This document shows positions 46,370-57,884 of a stretch of DNA of 64,000 nucleotides, piece by piece. A program made the translations under genes and the position numbers. The notes below the pieces were generated by a model. The model did no database searches. It had not been told where the DNA came from and saw only the letters and a program-made list of their open reading frames with translations. This stretch comes from Sinohyriopsis cumingii (lineage: Eukaryota > Mollusca > Bivalvia > Unionida > Unionidae): contig CM068827.1 of assembly GCA_028554795.2 (NCBI GenBank), positions 144,101,751 through 144,165,750 of the forward strand. Direction: 5' to 3'. Each line of letters begins with the position of its first letter. The first letter of the stretch is position 1.

Positions 46370-46831
46370 GAAATGTCGTGGTTAATTATCCTCTGACTTT
46401 TATTCTACATGAGAAATAAAACAAATAAATTGACTTTACTTGTACAATTTTTTATGAGATTTTTAGCTTAGTTTATGGTAATATACCCATCAATCTGAAG
46501 AATTAGACATTATTTTTTAAGCTGATCTAATTCAATACAAGAATGTGCATAATTCATAATCTGATCTCTATCGCATGTGTCATAATAATATGTTCTCGCG
46601 GCAGTTCATTTAATTGTTTCTGCGTCAACAAAAACTTTTAATTGCCGTATTCATCAATAATTATATTAACACTAAATTGTTCTGTATTGGTCTGGGGTGG
46701 TGTCATTATTATTCTGATGGCGTTTTCAAGTACCTCTTTGTCGTGTATGAAAACTCTCACATGCTGGTACATTATATAATACCTCTTGATTACATAATTC
46801 ATTGTAAAACAATCTACATGATTAAAAATCG
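46370..46831. other. spacer between convergent genes of the virus-like element
   Basis: AT-rich, with poly-A-signal-like AATAAA sequences on both strands (for example 'gagaaataaaac' near 46,411). No ORF that I believe. Confidence 0.4.
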
Positions 46832-47210
46832 TTAAGATTTTAAGTATAGATTTATATTCAAATTTCGATTTCTTAAACCAATTAAGTGTCCGGATTGGTC
46901 AGTAAGTTTGAAATGTATTCTTAATAATAACGGATTATGACAACGCAGGTATACAGGATTAATAGGCTCTTGTACAAACAAATATCCAGGAGGTACTTGA
47001 GGTGTAAATGCATATAAAATATATCCTTGTTTAGCTTGACTAGGTTTTTCAAGATCGTTTTGATAGCTGAAAAAAATCAACTGCTTCACATACAAGATTG
47101 ACTGAGATTGTTGAAGTTATATTTACAATTCCTGGTGAAATATTTCTGCCGCAACCATATGGATCATTGGTATATTTGACAAGAGATGCCGGTGTTGCTA
47201 TTTTTTCCAT
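46832..47210 (-). pseudogene. putative minor virion protein of the virus-like element
   Basis: Starts at an ATG at 47,210 that overlaps the end of the upstream ORF by 13 bp. It reads ASLVKYTNDPYGCGRN, then a frameshift near 47,070, then YAFTPQVPPGYLFVQEPIN and a C-terminus with IHFKLTDQSGHLIGL and NINLYLK. The closing pattern, a strand followed by L-x-D-x-x-G and another strand, is common at the ends of minor capsid or vertex proteins of Polinton-type elements. The assignment is tentative; about 125 residues remain. Confidence 0.5.
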
Positions 47211-47495
47211 GATTCAAGCATTTTAGGAAAAATTTTGTTGATAAAATCGTTGACTGATTTTTTTAGTTCGTCAGTTCTAAATTCTGGTATTACAAACGTT
47301 GTTAATTGTTCTTTAGTTATTTTATACTGATTGAGAAATATCGTCGACTTATTTAAAAAAAATTATGATTTGCTGATTAATAAACTCAAGATCGGATATA
47401 ATCTGATTTAAATGTTGTATTGTTTCATTAATCTGTTGTTTTACATCATTGTCATAATATTGTATAATACTGGAAAATAAATAGATTTTAATCAT
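47198..47495 (-). pseudogene. unknown small helical protein of the virus-like element
   Basis: From ATG at 47,495 the frame reads VKQQINETIQHLNQIISDLE, a likely coiled coil. It breaks in a poly-A/T run near 47,365 and continues in another frame with KITKEQLTTFVIPEFRTDEL and FPKMLESWKK to a TAG. Family unknown. The tight overlap with the next gene is typical of compact virus-like operons. Confidence 0.45.
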
Positions 47496-47601
47496 ATTCG
47501 TGAACTAAAAATCTGATATTTTTCCATCACTAAGACTTGTTGATAATAACGAGGATAATGTGGAGTATGCTAACGTCGATGTATATAATTTCATTATATA
47601 A

Positions 47602-47865
47602 TCATGCAATTTTGTGTTTGTACACGTGCATATTTTTTTCAATGATATTAAGAATACCCTCAATTGTTGTTGCAGCTGAAACACAAATTGTTACAACTGC
47701 TGGTGCCATCACTAGCGATGGTGTTATTGTTGATAATAATACACCGGTTACAGCAATAACAGCAGACGCTGAATAAACAAATATGGCAATGACAACTACA
47801 CGTCTACGATATCTTTTTACTTTTACTGTATATTCGTCAACGATATTTTTAGTTTTGTTTTCCAT
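47602..47865 (-). CDS. small two-helix membrane protein of the virus-like element
   Basis: An intact 87-residue ORF. A charged N-terminus ending in KVKRYRRR is followed by two hydrophobic segments (VVVIAIFVYSASAVIAVTGV and then a segment with VMAPAVVTICVSAATTI) and a short charged end. Small membrane proteins of this kind are frequent in Polinton-type virion blocks, where they may line an internal membrane or assist assembly. I know no specific family. Confidence 0.65.
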   Translation of the reverse strand: MENKTKNIVDEYTVKVKRYRRRVVVIAIFVYSASAVIAVTGVLLSTITPSLVMAPAVVTICVSAATTIEGILNIIEKNMHVYKHKIA

Positions 47866-47921
47866 TCACGTGCTTGATTGCATCTAAATCGTTGAACGTT
47901 GAACGGAATACTCATTATATT

Positions 47922-48647
47922 TTATTTAGTAATCGATTGAGGTTTTTCAGCGACAAATTCCAGACACCACCAATAAGATGCTGCGGTTAATTTTTTATCA
48001 AATGATTCCAGCATAAATGTTTCTTCGTTTCCTTTATTTAACACAATAGACATGGTTCCAGAAAAAATATCGGTTAAATGACGCCAAGGATACGTTGTAA
48101 ATATACTAAATTTTGCACCGCTGAATACGGACTGCCTACACACACCAGTGACTTCTGCAGTATGTTTGATAGTGTTATTTTGCTGTGACCATGTTGAGAA
48201 TCCTGATGACACTGTGTATACCACGTTGATAATCTGCTTGTGGGGAATTTTAATCAGATTACATTTTTTAACGATATCAGGAATTCCACTTATAACATCT
48301 TCTAGTTTTTTTTTCCTAATATCATCGATATTACTCTGCGCTATCGTGATTAACTCTGAAAGTGATTTAGGATCTCCGATAACACGTAATCGTTTATTAA
48401 TCGTTTCCATGTCTGACATAGTGGTTTTAATATCGCCGAGTTTTATGTTAATTTCAGAGAGTTTTACGTCAACAGTCAACGGACTTCCAAAGATTTCCTC
48501 TGCGATTTCATAGAGGTTTCGAACATTTCTACGAATATTTGAAAACGTATTTACATGAACGTCATACTCAGCTCGCAGTTTGGTTAATTTAGTATCTACT
48601 GTATTGTAGTTATTGTCAACGTATTTGTTTTGTTGCGACATCTTCAT
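47922..48647 (-). CDS. unknown 241-residue virion-block protein
   Basis: Intact ORF from ATG to TAA. The N-terminal two thirds is helical and coiled-coil-like (TKLTKLRAEYDVHVNTFSNI, LSEINIKLGDIKTTMSDMET). The C-terminal part looks beta-rich (FSIFTTYPWRHLTDIFSGTM, ASYWWCLEFVAEKPQS). This helical stalk plus compact head layout could suit a fibre or vertex protein. The family is unknown to me. It has no frameshift, unlike the replication genes. Confidence 0.6.
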   Translation of the reverse strand: MKMSQQNKYVDNNYNTVDTKLTKLRAEYDVHVNTFSNIRRNVRNLYEIAEEIFGSPLTVDVKLSEINIKLGDIKTTMSDMETINKRLRVIGDPKSLSELITIAQSNIDDIRKKKLEDVISGIPDIVKKCNLIKIPHKQIINVVYTVSSGFSTWSQQNNTIKHTAEVTGVCRQSVFSGAKFSIFTTYPWRHLTDIFSGTMSIVLNKGNEETFMLESFDKKLTAASYWWCLEFVAEKPQSITK

Positions 48648-48696
48648 CAGATGTTGAATCTCTTAAAACAACTATTTTATTTTGATTCATGCTGAG

Positions 48697-49041
48697 TTAA
48701 CCTGTCATTGTATCAACGGTAGATCGTAAACGATTAGCAACAGTTTTTGCAACTTCATTTCTAGTTGCGATTGATATATTTGAGTCTCTGATTTTACCGC
48801 CGTCAGTAAATACTGGAATATTATCCGTAGTAGCACCGAGAACTCTACGAACTATGTCATTTGATTTGATATTACTGGGCTTTAAAACGCCGTATTTATC
48901 CTGGAAAATAACAACTTCATTTCGGTCAACTCCAGGGAGGTTCATAATATCGGCAAGTTCATCTTTAATCGCGTAATATGATAAATCTCTATCATCTTTT
49001 TTTCTTGTCTTTGATAGAAGAATATCTTCCGTAAATATCAA
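48697..49041 (-). CDS. unknown 114-residue virion-block protein, fibre-like
   Basis: Intact ORF. It contains DKYGVLKPSNIKS, GATTDNIPVFTDGGKIRDSN and a helical C-terminus. The phrase N-I-P-x-F-x-D-G-G-K-I-x-D-S resembles short motifs in tail-fibre-type proteins. An alternative is the N-terminal anchor of the 241-residue protein encoded next to it. Confidence 0.5.
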   Translation of the reverse strand: MIFTEDILLSKTRKKDDRDLSYYAIKDELADIMNLPGVDRNEVVIFQDKYGVLKPSNIKSNDIVRRVLGATTDNIPVFTDGGKIRDSNISIATRNEVAKTVANRLRSTVDTMTG

Positions 49042-49149
49042 CCATTATATTTACTGCTAGTGTATAAATTAACAATTTTAGTTGGAGGAAGATCATATCT
49101 TGAAACAGCATTTAATACATTAATTACTTCAAGACCATATATTGGCGGA

Positions 49150-49371
49150 TCAGTTAGTGTTTGTGTTGACAATGATCAATACCAAAATGTAATGCTTTTT
49201 GGCGTATTTTAAAAATTCTACTGGCGGAGGAAGCCCATATGAATCAAAATAAACAGAACCACGCGGATCAAATGCGTATGCAACCCAATGAGTACCAGGC
49301 CCAGAATTATTATCAAGATTATTAATTCCTGTTTCAATAGGATTTGGTTGTGTTGAAAATTGATCGCGCAT
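49150..49371 (-). pseudogene. adenain-like maturation cysteine protease, C-terminally truncated
   Basis: Starts at ATG (MRDQFSTQPNPIETG). GPGTHWVAYA carries the catalytic His next to Trp, and VYFDSYGLPPPVEFLKYAK carries the acidic residue of the triad. This arrangement is typical of adenovirus/Polinton proteases, which cut virion proteins during maturation. The frame then runs into NTNTN and a stop. The segment with the nucleophile Cys is not found; a different frame nearby reads TDPPIYGLEVINV, which does not look like protease. The protease is thus inactive. Confidence 0.82.
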
Positions 49372-49445
49372 AAAAACTCCTCTAAAAAAAAATATTTTCA
49401 GTTTATTGGCTAAATTGATTAAATCATAGTTAGATATTGGAAAAA

Positions 49446-49858
49446 TTAACGGAGTGTTCCTGGAAGCCTCAGATCTTTTCCGTATCGATAAGGAGTTCCT
49501 GGAAGTCTCAGGCCTCTTCCTCTTTTTTAAATCCTTGTCCTGTTGCTTTGTTTAATGGCATTCCAGCAGCAATTCCAACAGCACCAAGTGCAGCTGCTTT
49601 TGCCACAGCTGGAGCTGCAGCAGCTATTAATGCTGGTATAGCTGCAAGAAGTGTAATTATACCGCCTGTTTTAAATGACTTTTTAATAGCACCGACAGAA
49701 AGACTGAGTTTAACGCCTGTTTTCGATTGTTTGGCGTTATTAAAATGTTTAAATTGATGTTCATTTAACGATAATTTATTTTGAACACCTGTGATTTGAT
49801 CTATTTTTAATGATATTCTTAATCCGCAATTCTTTGCTGAACTTGATTGAAGTTTTTT
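49446..49858 (-). pseudogene. core-like (adenovirus pX-like) protein of the virus-like element
   Basis: The frame reads HQFKHFNNAKQSKTGVKLSL, then a hydrophobic Ala-rich stretch (IITLLAAIPALIAAAAPAVA and AALGAVGIAAGM). Near 49,520 it runs into a stop after an A-run. In the neighbouring frame the same gene ends with two copies of a short basic motif (GLRLPGTPYRYG and DLRLPGTLR). Gly/Ala-rich hydrophobic proteins with a basic Pro-Gly end occur as core or membrane-active proteins in Polinton-type virions. One missing base in the A-run would explain the break. Confidence 0.6.
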
Positions 49859-49929
49859 TTAATCTGACCAGGAGTCAGAGTAACGTTAACATGATGATAT
49901 GACCTTTATGAATATTGTGAGTGATTTAA

Positions 49930-50656
49930 TTACATATTTTCAACTGAAGCATCAATAACACTCATTCTTCCACCAACACCTAGTAACATTGATTTGTCTC
50001 TAAGTACGACTGCAATTGCTCTGTAACTACCAGCAGGTAATCTAGCTACACGAGCTCGAAAATGAATATTAACAACGGATTGCCTGAATAAATCTAAATG
50101 CTCCAACGAAAAGTAATAAATTGGATATAATGTTGTAAACTCCAGCTGAGATATTTGCAAACCAGTGTCAACATTTTGATCACTTCGCGTAAATGTCATC
50201 AACCGATGATAAACACGTGCAACATGATTGCGTTCAAAATTTAATAAAACTTCTTCAGAAGGTTCCTGATGTCCGTTTATCCACAAAGCAACTTCACAAA
50301 CTCCAAGTGTGTCAAATACCATGGGATTTCGTTCCTATGAATCTATTCTAGCATTTATCTGAAATGCGATAAATATATGTCGTGGTGCAGAAACTCCTTG
50401 ATATCATGATAGTTGCCATGTAAATAAACCAGCCGCATTACTTTGAACACTATCTGTAGTCATTGTCAACCATGATAAGAATGATTTACCACCTGAATTC
50501 ATGAAAGAAATTAATTTTTGTTCTTCAGCAAACGATGGAGTCATAACTGGCATCCACAGTGAAAGTTTTCTTAGTATTACTTTACCAGCAGCAACAGCGT
50601 TGGGTCGCCAGATTGCATCATTGTCAGTGGCTTTTCTCACAAGTACCACAGTATGT
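49930..50656 (-). pseudogene. major capsid protein (double jelly roll type), C-terminal 240 residues
   Basis: One frame with two in-frame stops (near 50,402 and 50,337). It includes IWRPNAVAAGKVILRKLSLW, SWLTMTTDSVQ, VSAPRHIFIAFQINAR, FDTLGVCEVALWINGHQEP, LEFTTLYPIYYFSLEHLD and AVVLRDKSMLLGVGGRMSVI. Strand-rich segments with an F-D-x-x-x-V-x-x-x-x-x-x-I-N-G hairpin and the Y-P-I-Y-Y-F-S-L stretch fit the C-terminal jelly roll of Polinton/adintovirus hexon-like capsid proteins. The N-terminal jelly roll is missing beyond 50,656, so the element is cut here. Confidence 0.72.
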
Positions 50657-51059
50657 TTAGCTACAAATATATCCTTTCATACATTTCTACAGAATCCTAA
50701 AAATATCTCAATAAAGATGTTCTATAATCTGAGGAAGTACAAACTAATCAATATTTGGTGTTTTCTCAGTAACCCCTTAACCATGTGGTTATAAGTGTTA
50801 TCCCTTCATCAACTTGTGTGCATCTTCCTTTGGTACCCTCTTTTCGACTGGATATCTATCAGACTGAAATGTATTTATATATGTTAGTATCCTTCTTGCA
50901 TAACTGCATATCAATTATGTTTTCTTGAAAGACTCTCTGCATGAGTGACGTAAACATATTTGTACCGAAATCTTTTTCTCACTTGTTTGTCAAGTGTATA
51001 CAAAGGCTAATGAATTAACCATTATTTCAATTCGCACCGTTTGATCTTGCTGCCATTGA
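50657..51059. other. no recognised gene
   Basis: The right flank of the virus-like element. I found no match to its left flank and no inverted terminal repeat. Confidence 0.4.
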
Positions 51060-51500
51060 TTAGGTAAGATAAGAATTCTTTATTTGACAATGCATAGTCC
51101 ACACATCTAAATTGAAATATAAATATATAATAAAGTATTTTAAAATAAAAGAACATATATATCTTATGTACAAAACTACAGTCACTTTTACAGCAATGGA
51201 CAGTGTCCAGCTTTGTTGACTGTGTCCAGCATCGTTAAGAACGAAATTATGCAAGAAATTTAAAGAGTAATTTGTTCCATTTATCTATATTACGAGAATT
51301 AAAACGAATGTCATAGTTCCACAGAGATTTAAAGATGCATTTCTTGCTATTAAATATTTTCATGGAGAACACACAATTCCCATTACTTCTTCAAAAAAAA
51401 GAATAAGTTAATATTTACAAACATGTCAGAGGTACTGTTCCATCTTGGAAGGCTTAATAACCAATAAATAGTTTTCTTTCAAGGTTTGTCCATAGAGGAG
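51060..51500 (-). mobile_element. possible LINE 3' end
   Basis: Read on the minus strand it ends 'caaataaagaattcttatct' plus ta, a 3' tail seen in several LINE groups. Upstream sequence is degenerate and I cannot read a reverse transcriptase in it. Confidence 0.35.
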
Positions 51501-51861
51501 CGCAATACATTGTGCAGAAAAAAAGATTTGAATTATCTAATTTTGATTTTCAAATAACAATTTCTAAATTTACGCAGAAGCACGTTTGGTTGACTACACA
51601 AAAATATGTAATGTCCCATCATATCTTCATCATCGGACCGATTGCATTGTAAAATATGACCCAAATACGTATAACTGCTGTCATAAGAGAGCATGAGCGT
51701 TAATATGTATATGGGGGAGGAGATGGTTGTTTAGTGGCGTACTAAAGGTAAATAGCACCCGGGGCGACGATTAAGGTCTAAAGGGGTTTTAGTGCTCCAA
51801 GACCTCTGGCACCGGGGGCCCGTCCGCCCTACATTCCCCCCACCCCTTTATGCGCTACTGT

Positions 51862-52285
51862 GGTAATTTGAAATAAGTTGATTGAAACATCATGCGTACC
51901 GATTTTTGTGTATTGGTAATTTGAAATAAGTTGATTGAAGCATCATGCGTACCGATTTTTGTGTATTGGTAATTTGAAATAAGTTGATTGAAACATCATG
52001 CGTACCGATTTTTGTGTATTGGTAATTTGAAATAAGTTGATTGAAGCATCATGCGTACCGATTTTTGTGTATTGGTAATTTGAAATAAGTTGATTGAAAC
52101 ATCATGCGTACCGATTTTTGTGTATTGGTAATTTGAAATAAGTTGATTGAAGCATCATGCGTACCGATTTTTGTGTATTGGTAATTTGAAATAAGTTGAT
52201 TGAAACATCATGCGTACCGATTTTTGTGTATTGGTAATTTGAAATAAGTTGATTGAAACATCATGCGTACCGATTTTTGTGTATT
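51862..52285. repeat. 53-bp satellite, 8 units in dimer pattern
   Basis: The unit is 'ggtaatttgaaataagttga', 'ttgaaacatcatgcgtaccg' and 'atttttgtgtatt'. Units 1 to 7 alternate strictly between GAAAC and GAAGC at one base, and the eighth is GAAAC. There are no other differences. The real unit of spread is therefore a 106-bp dimer, and the expansion is recent. Confidence 0.95.
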
Positions 52286-52344
52286 ATAGATGATATTCTC
52301 ATACGAGTAATGTTCACATATATTTAATAATTTCTTTACACCTG

Positions 52345-52652
52345 AGGACCGCACCGGTGGTCTAGGGGCTTGACGCCTCAGATGGAGGAGATCACTGGTT
52401 CGAACCCGGGCCGAGTCATACAAAGACTTATAAAAATGGTAGCGCTTAGCATTAAGAGGTTAGTGTTAGGACAGGTCTGCCTGTTGTCAGAATAATGTGA
52501 CTGGGGTGGGAGACGATGCTACATGTCTGCGGCATGGAATCCCAGTGTTATTTATCACTATCAACTGTTACACTGCAGACATCATAGCGATATGACTGAA
52601 AAATTGTTGAAGCTACGCTAAAATTAAACACACACACACACACGCACACGCA
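52345..52652 (+). mobile_element. SINE-B copy
   Basis: Head with 'ggtggtctaggggcttgac' and the B box GGTTCGAACCCGGG, followed by 'caaagacttataaaaatgg', 'gttagtgttaggacagg', 'gctacatgtctgcggcatg' and a (CA)n tail. The head fits a tRNA better than the other copies do. Confidence 0.88.
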
Positions 52653-53289
52653 CTTAATCCTGCGATAGAATGACTTATCAATGACATATCATCAGCAAAA
52701 CTATAATCGTTAAGAAATAACACATTTGGTCTATAATGTAACCCCACGTGACACTAACCCAGCTACGATTTAACATGTATATGCATATATTAAAAAACAA
52801 AGGGGAAAGAATAGAATTGTATGTCATGGCCCTTTTATGATAATGATAAAAATACTTAAGACATATCAATTCTGTCATTTATTTTAAACTTAAATTCGCT
52901 CCTTTATAATAAATTCCTTGTTTGTTTTGTTTTTTGGGTTTTTTTTTTTTTTTGTTGTCTTTTTTAAAGATGTTATATATGCTGTTTTATAAAAGTGGGG
53001 TCTTTGAGTTTCTGATTTGGATTGGTAACTATAAGAATCTAACATAGTTGCTACAAATAAAACCATTAATTTGCTTAGAGACATTGAAATCAGTACCTCT
53101 TTTTATTTTAATTTTATTAGATTTGAACTTGACATACCTTTAACGAGACACCCACCTGGACTTGCGCAATTGGTTGCAAAGGAAGGCTAATTGACCAAAA
53201 TGGTTTTTTTTGGTTACAAATTGATTTATAAGGTTAGGTAAGCTGGTTGAATCTACTTAATCTATAATAATAATTATGTAACTGAGATG

Positions 53290-53370
53290 CAATTATGAAG
53301 TTATGCGACGGCATATCTGGGTCCGCGCAGTCTGCAATAGGACTCGTCTTATACGAGTTTAAACAGTACT
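53290..53370. repeat. MITE-A, right half only
   Basis: 'ttatgcgacggcatatctgg' to 'aggactcgtcttatacgag' and 'aaacagta' match the right half of the 32,187-32,400 copy. Confidence 0.65.
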
Positions 53371-54380
53371 TGAGAATCTATACGATTATCAAAACAACAA
53401 ATAAAATTTCAATGGGCTTTATTAAAAAAGATATATTCGATTCAGATTGCTTGTAAGTGTGAATGTTATGAGATTATTTGTAAAGATGCATGTTAATATT
53501 TAAAAAGTTGTAAAAAAGTACGATATCTAAAGATCACACTTACCTAAAGTACAAAAACAGATAATGAATTAATGACGAATGATTTGATGAATGAGTGAAT
53601 GAATTCATGATAGCAACTATTTACTCGAAATAGACGCAGGTCTCACGAAAACAAACGATTTCAGGTTAATGCCGATCAAAGTGCACACACGATTTGACTG
53701 CATCATGTTGATATGTAAGAATAAGTTCATTTGACTGAAATGGGGTCTCCATCTATTCACATCCACTGTGTTCCGTTACTGTTCCTGTACCAGGTATTCA
53801 CTATTCGCACCGCTTCGACATTGACTAAAGTCCTGTATAAAACTATATAAACTTCTAACATTCTAAGATTGAAAATAATTTTAGTCTGGTAAGTGCTACA
53901 TAACTTGCGACAGAATATAAAATAGTGGCAAAACCGGAAAAATTATAACAAATAGATCATGCCGAATATGAACAGCAGTATGAACATCAAAACATAAGGG
54001 CATCATTTGCATCAACTTTAAAACATAATAAGAATTATATCACATTTCTTGCAAAACACGTGCATAAGAATTCATTAAAATATAGTAATTTGCAAATCGA
54101 AATTTAATTTACAAATGGCTATTTGTATGTTAATACTCTGTAATTATTTAAAGATAAACGTTGAAAACCTCGAACAATCTGATTACAAACACTTAAATAT
54201 AAACAAAAGCCTACACGTACACGAAAAATCATATGATTTACCATTTCAAGGGAATGTAAAATTTATACAAAGCGAGACTGTTTAGTAAGCGGAAGGGTAT
54301 TGAAGGGCATTGTATGACGGGTGTTTTGCTAGTGCAACGTTTCGCTATTATGAAAATGTTATCAAGAAAATGTAATCTTT
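53371..54380. other. no recognised gene
   Basis: AT-rich, no coding or repeat signal found. Confidence 0.4.
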
Positions 54381-54389
54381 CGCAAACGT

Positions 54390-54410
54390 TACACACACAC
54401 ACACACACAT

Positions 54411-54476
<66 letters not shown>
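54390..54476. repeat. (CA)n(TA)n microsatellite
   Basis: A short CA run followed by about 58 bp of TA. Confidence 0.95.
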
Positions 54477-54479
<3 letters not shown>

Positions 54480-54889
54480 ATAAACTGACAATGAACAATG
54501 AGAAACTAGTATCTTATTAGCCTGAGCGCCTCCGACTCTTTAAGGAGTCTTTTCAAAGGCAAATATAACACATAGACAAGACAAACAAATAAAATAGAAA
54601 AACGGTTATGTTTGCGAAATTGTACATAGCTGTTTCTACAGGAATTAAACCTTTTAACTTTATTATATTTCAACTAGTTTCTTTCAGCTTGTTGCTCATA
54701 CTGGAAAATAACTGTATTGACCTAGAAATTGATGAGCCATAACGACATCTGTTATTTTATGTAAATTTATGTAAGCGCAAATTATATCCCGGATATTTCA
54801 TTGTTATAGGAGTCATAGGCTATTAACCAAATTTAAAGAATTAAGAGAAATTGTGTCGGCTGCAGAAGATTATTTTGTTTGTGCATGGT

Positions 54890-55260
54890 TGTCTTTTTCT
54901 AGTCTTCTTGGTTTAAACCGCCTGGTTTCAATGTTCTAAGGCGGCGTATCCAGTAAGATTCCTTTCTTCCTGATTTGGGGAACTCCAGTTGGGGTTGTGA
55001 GCAATTGCAATAAGTGTTATATCACTGAAAGTATGGCATGGGGAGGAGAAAGGAGGAAAAGTGTTCTGCGACTGGGATTCTGTATGGCTTCTTTGTCATC
55101 CAATCAAATCTATGAAGGATGATCATTTTGTGTAGCTTTTCAGTTTTTCCGACATACTGAAGTCTAAAGATCTTACATATGCTGATATAAATGACATTCT
55201 CTGTTTTGCACGTTTTGTTTGGACTATATGTTGCAAAACCTGTCAACATATGATAGAGGC
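54890..55260 (-). mobile_element. Penelope-like element fragment (GIY-YIG endonuclease)
   Basis: The minus strand reads CKTENVIYISICKIFRLQYV, then GKT, then RIPVAEHFSS. This is the GIY-YIG nuclease pattern (V-I-Y, Y-V-G-x-T, A-x-H-F) at the C-terminus of Penelope-like elements. Downstream, degraded sequence codes for an N-L-T-G-Y-A type segment like the usual W-I-x-x-L-R-T end. Frameshifts and a stop show it is dead. The reverse transcriptase part was not seen. Confidence 0.7.
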
Positions 55261-55541
55261 CAGGACATTTTCTACCACAGTGACTAGAGAAAAACTAAAC
55301 ATACTTTGGTCCAAACAAACAGTTTCGCACTGTTCGTTGTCAGTTTAATGCATTTATCTTAATCAATCCCTGACACACGTGATCCCTTGCATGATTCAGT
55401 GCACTTGAAAGGACTGTTATTCGCCATTTGATTTGTATTCTTTATGTATATATACGTAAGGTCAAAAGATCTGGAGAACTAGAATTTAGCAGCCATACAA
55501 TGCATAAAACCATAAAATTAACTATATACATATCATACCAT

Positions 55542-56639
<1,098 letters not shown>

Positions 56640-57165
56640 CTCACTATTTTGAATAGGTAAATGACTGTTGAAGGCTACTGAGTTCCAGAACTTGTAGAAT
56701 CCTGGATACACAACCTTCATCACAAGATCTATGATCATTTTGAACAAATCGTGCTGCTTGGAGCTGAATAATTTCGATGGATTTGTGTATCTTTAGCGAG
56801 GTAGGAAGCCCATATACATGAGCCATGTTCGAGTGTTTATCGAACCAAAGATCTCTATGCAGTCCTCCTACTATCGTTGGGGCATGTCTTTAATTTCCCT
56901 TTTAAGAACCTCATTGTAGAGATTGCTTTACGGCAAATGTTGTAAATATGTGTGCAGTGGCACATGCACAATTGTGCGTACGTCACTATAATTAAACTCA
57001 ACAACAAAAGTATGTGTGCTCCATTGAAAATCCTCTGAGATGAAAACCCATAGGTATGGACTAGTCGGTACCTGTTGTAGAATAGTACTATTTATTTGGT
57101 AGAATTTCAAAGATTGGTTTCTAAGCCTGAGTATATAACATGTCTTAGCATTAAACTGCATGCCC
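56640..57165 (-). mobile_element. non-LTR reverse transcriptase fragment
   Basis: The minus strand reads MQFNAKTCYILRLRN, then YLWVFISEDFQWSTH (the Y-L-G-V-x-I-S-x-D-L-x-W-x-x-H motif of Jockey/CR1-like elements). In another frame IHKSIEIIQLQAARFVQNDH follows, matching the conserved 'Q-R-x-A-A-R-F' region. Frameshifts separate the parts. It belongs to a different lineage from the 23,755-25,800 LINE. Confidence 0.75.
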
Positions 57166-57884
57166 TATGTTGAAGCCCACTTTTCTTAGGCTATACACGA
57201 GTGTCGTCATGAGAAATTTCAGCTTCTAACAAGCGTATTGATCGACAATAATAGCCTGTCCATTGACCCAATCAATCGAATAAATAGGGCCTAGTCCACT
57301 GGAGGAAAAGGCACAGTTCGATAGATGCCGTGTGCGTGGCGGGTGTCCATATATGTCAAGTGGACTATGCCTCCATGAATATTCCACACAAAGTTTTAGT
57401 GCACGTGTCATTCTTATTAAACTTCAATAAATTAGTTCAGTCATATAAGAATTTAGAAGAAGATGAAAAATAGAACCATGTGCCGGGTTGTCTTCAATCA
57501 AAAACTTTCTTTTAGGTGCATGTGCTAGCAGAAATGACAGCGTACCAGACAAGAATAAATGTTCACCTATGTCAGCAAAACCATGTTAAATGCGCTAAGA
57601 AAGGTCGTCAGTACAGTACTGTATTTAATATGAACACAGCCTGATGGTCGCACGAAACACGAAAAATGGCCGCTATGCCTGGATTCTAATATGCCTTGTC
57701 CACTAATTTCCATTAACGATAACAATTAATTTCTTAAGTAAAATTAATACAATAATGCGTTTGCTAGGCTAATATACAATAAACATAATATTGATACAAC
57801 GATTCGACATATTTCTACCTGTGCTCATCCATCATTTATATATTTAACTATGAGATTTCGAATACATTTGCGTTATCAGATTTC
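57166..57884. other. 3' flank / 3' UTR of receptor gene
   Basis: Directly downstream (minus strand) of the receptor stop codon at 57,887-57,885. I did not find a convincing poly-A signal. An open frame at 57,226-57,411 (minus) has no known motif. Confidence 0.35.

Larger units (their letters stand above)
40460..50656. mobile_element. degraded Polinton/adintovirus-type integrated element
   Basis: About 10.2 kb holding a gene set typical of Polinton/Maverick elements and their viral relatives. It has a retroviral-type integrase, a protein-primed-type DNA polymerase B, an adenain-like cysteine protease, a double-jelly-roll-type major capsid protein, a hydrophobic core-like protein and a small membrane protein, plus a PLA2-like gene. 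The PLA2-like gene and integrase are on the plus strand; the polymerase and the virion block are on the minus strand. Many frames are broken. The capsid gene lacks its N-terminus at the right edge. I saw no packaging ATPase and no terminal inverted repeats, so the element is probably truncated at both ends. It also contains a LINE insertion (44,775-45,900). Confidence 0.88.
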
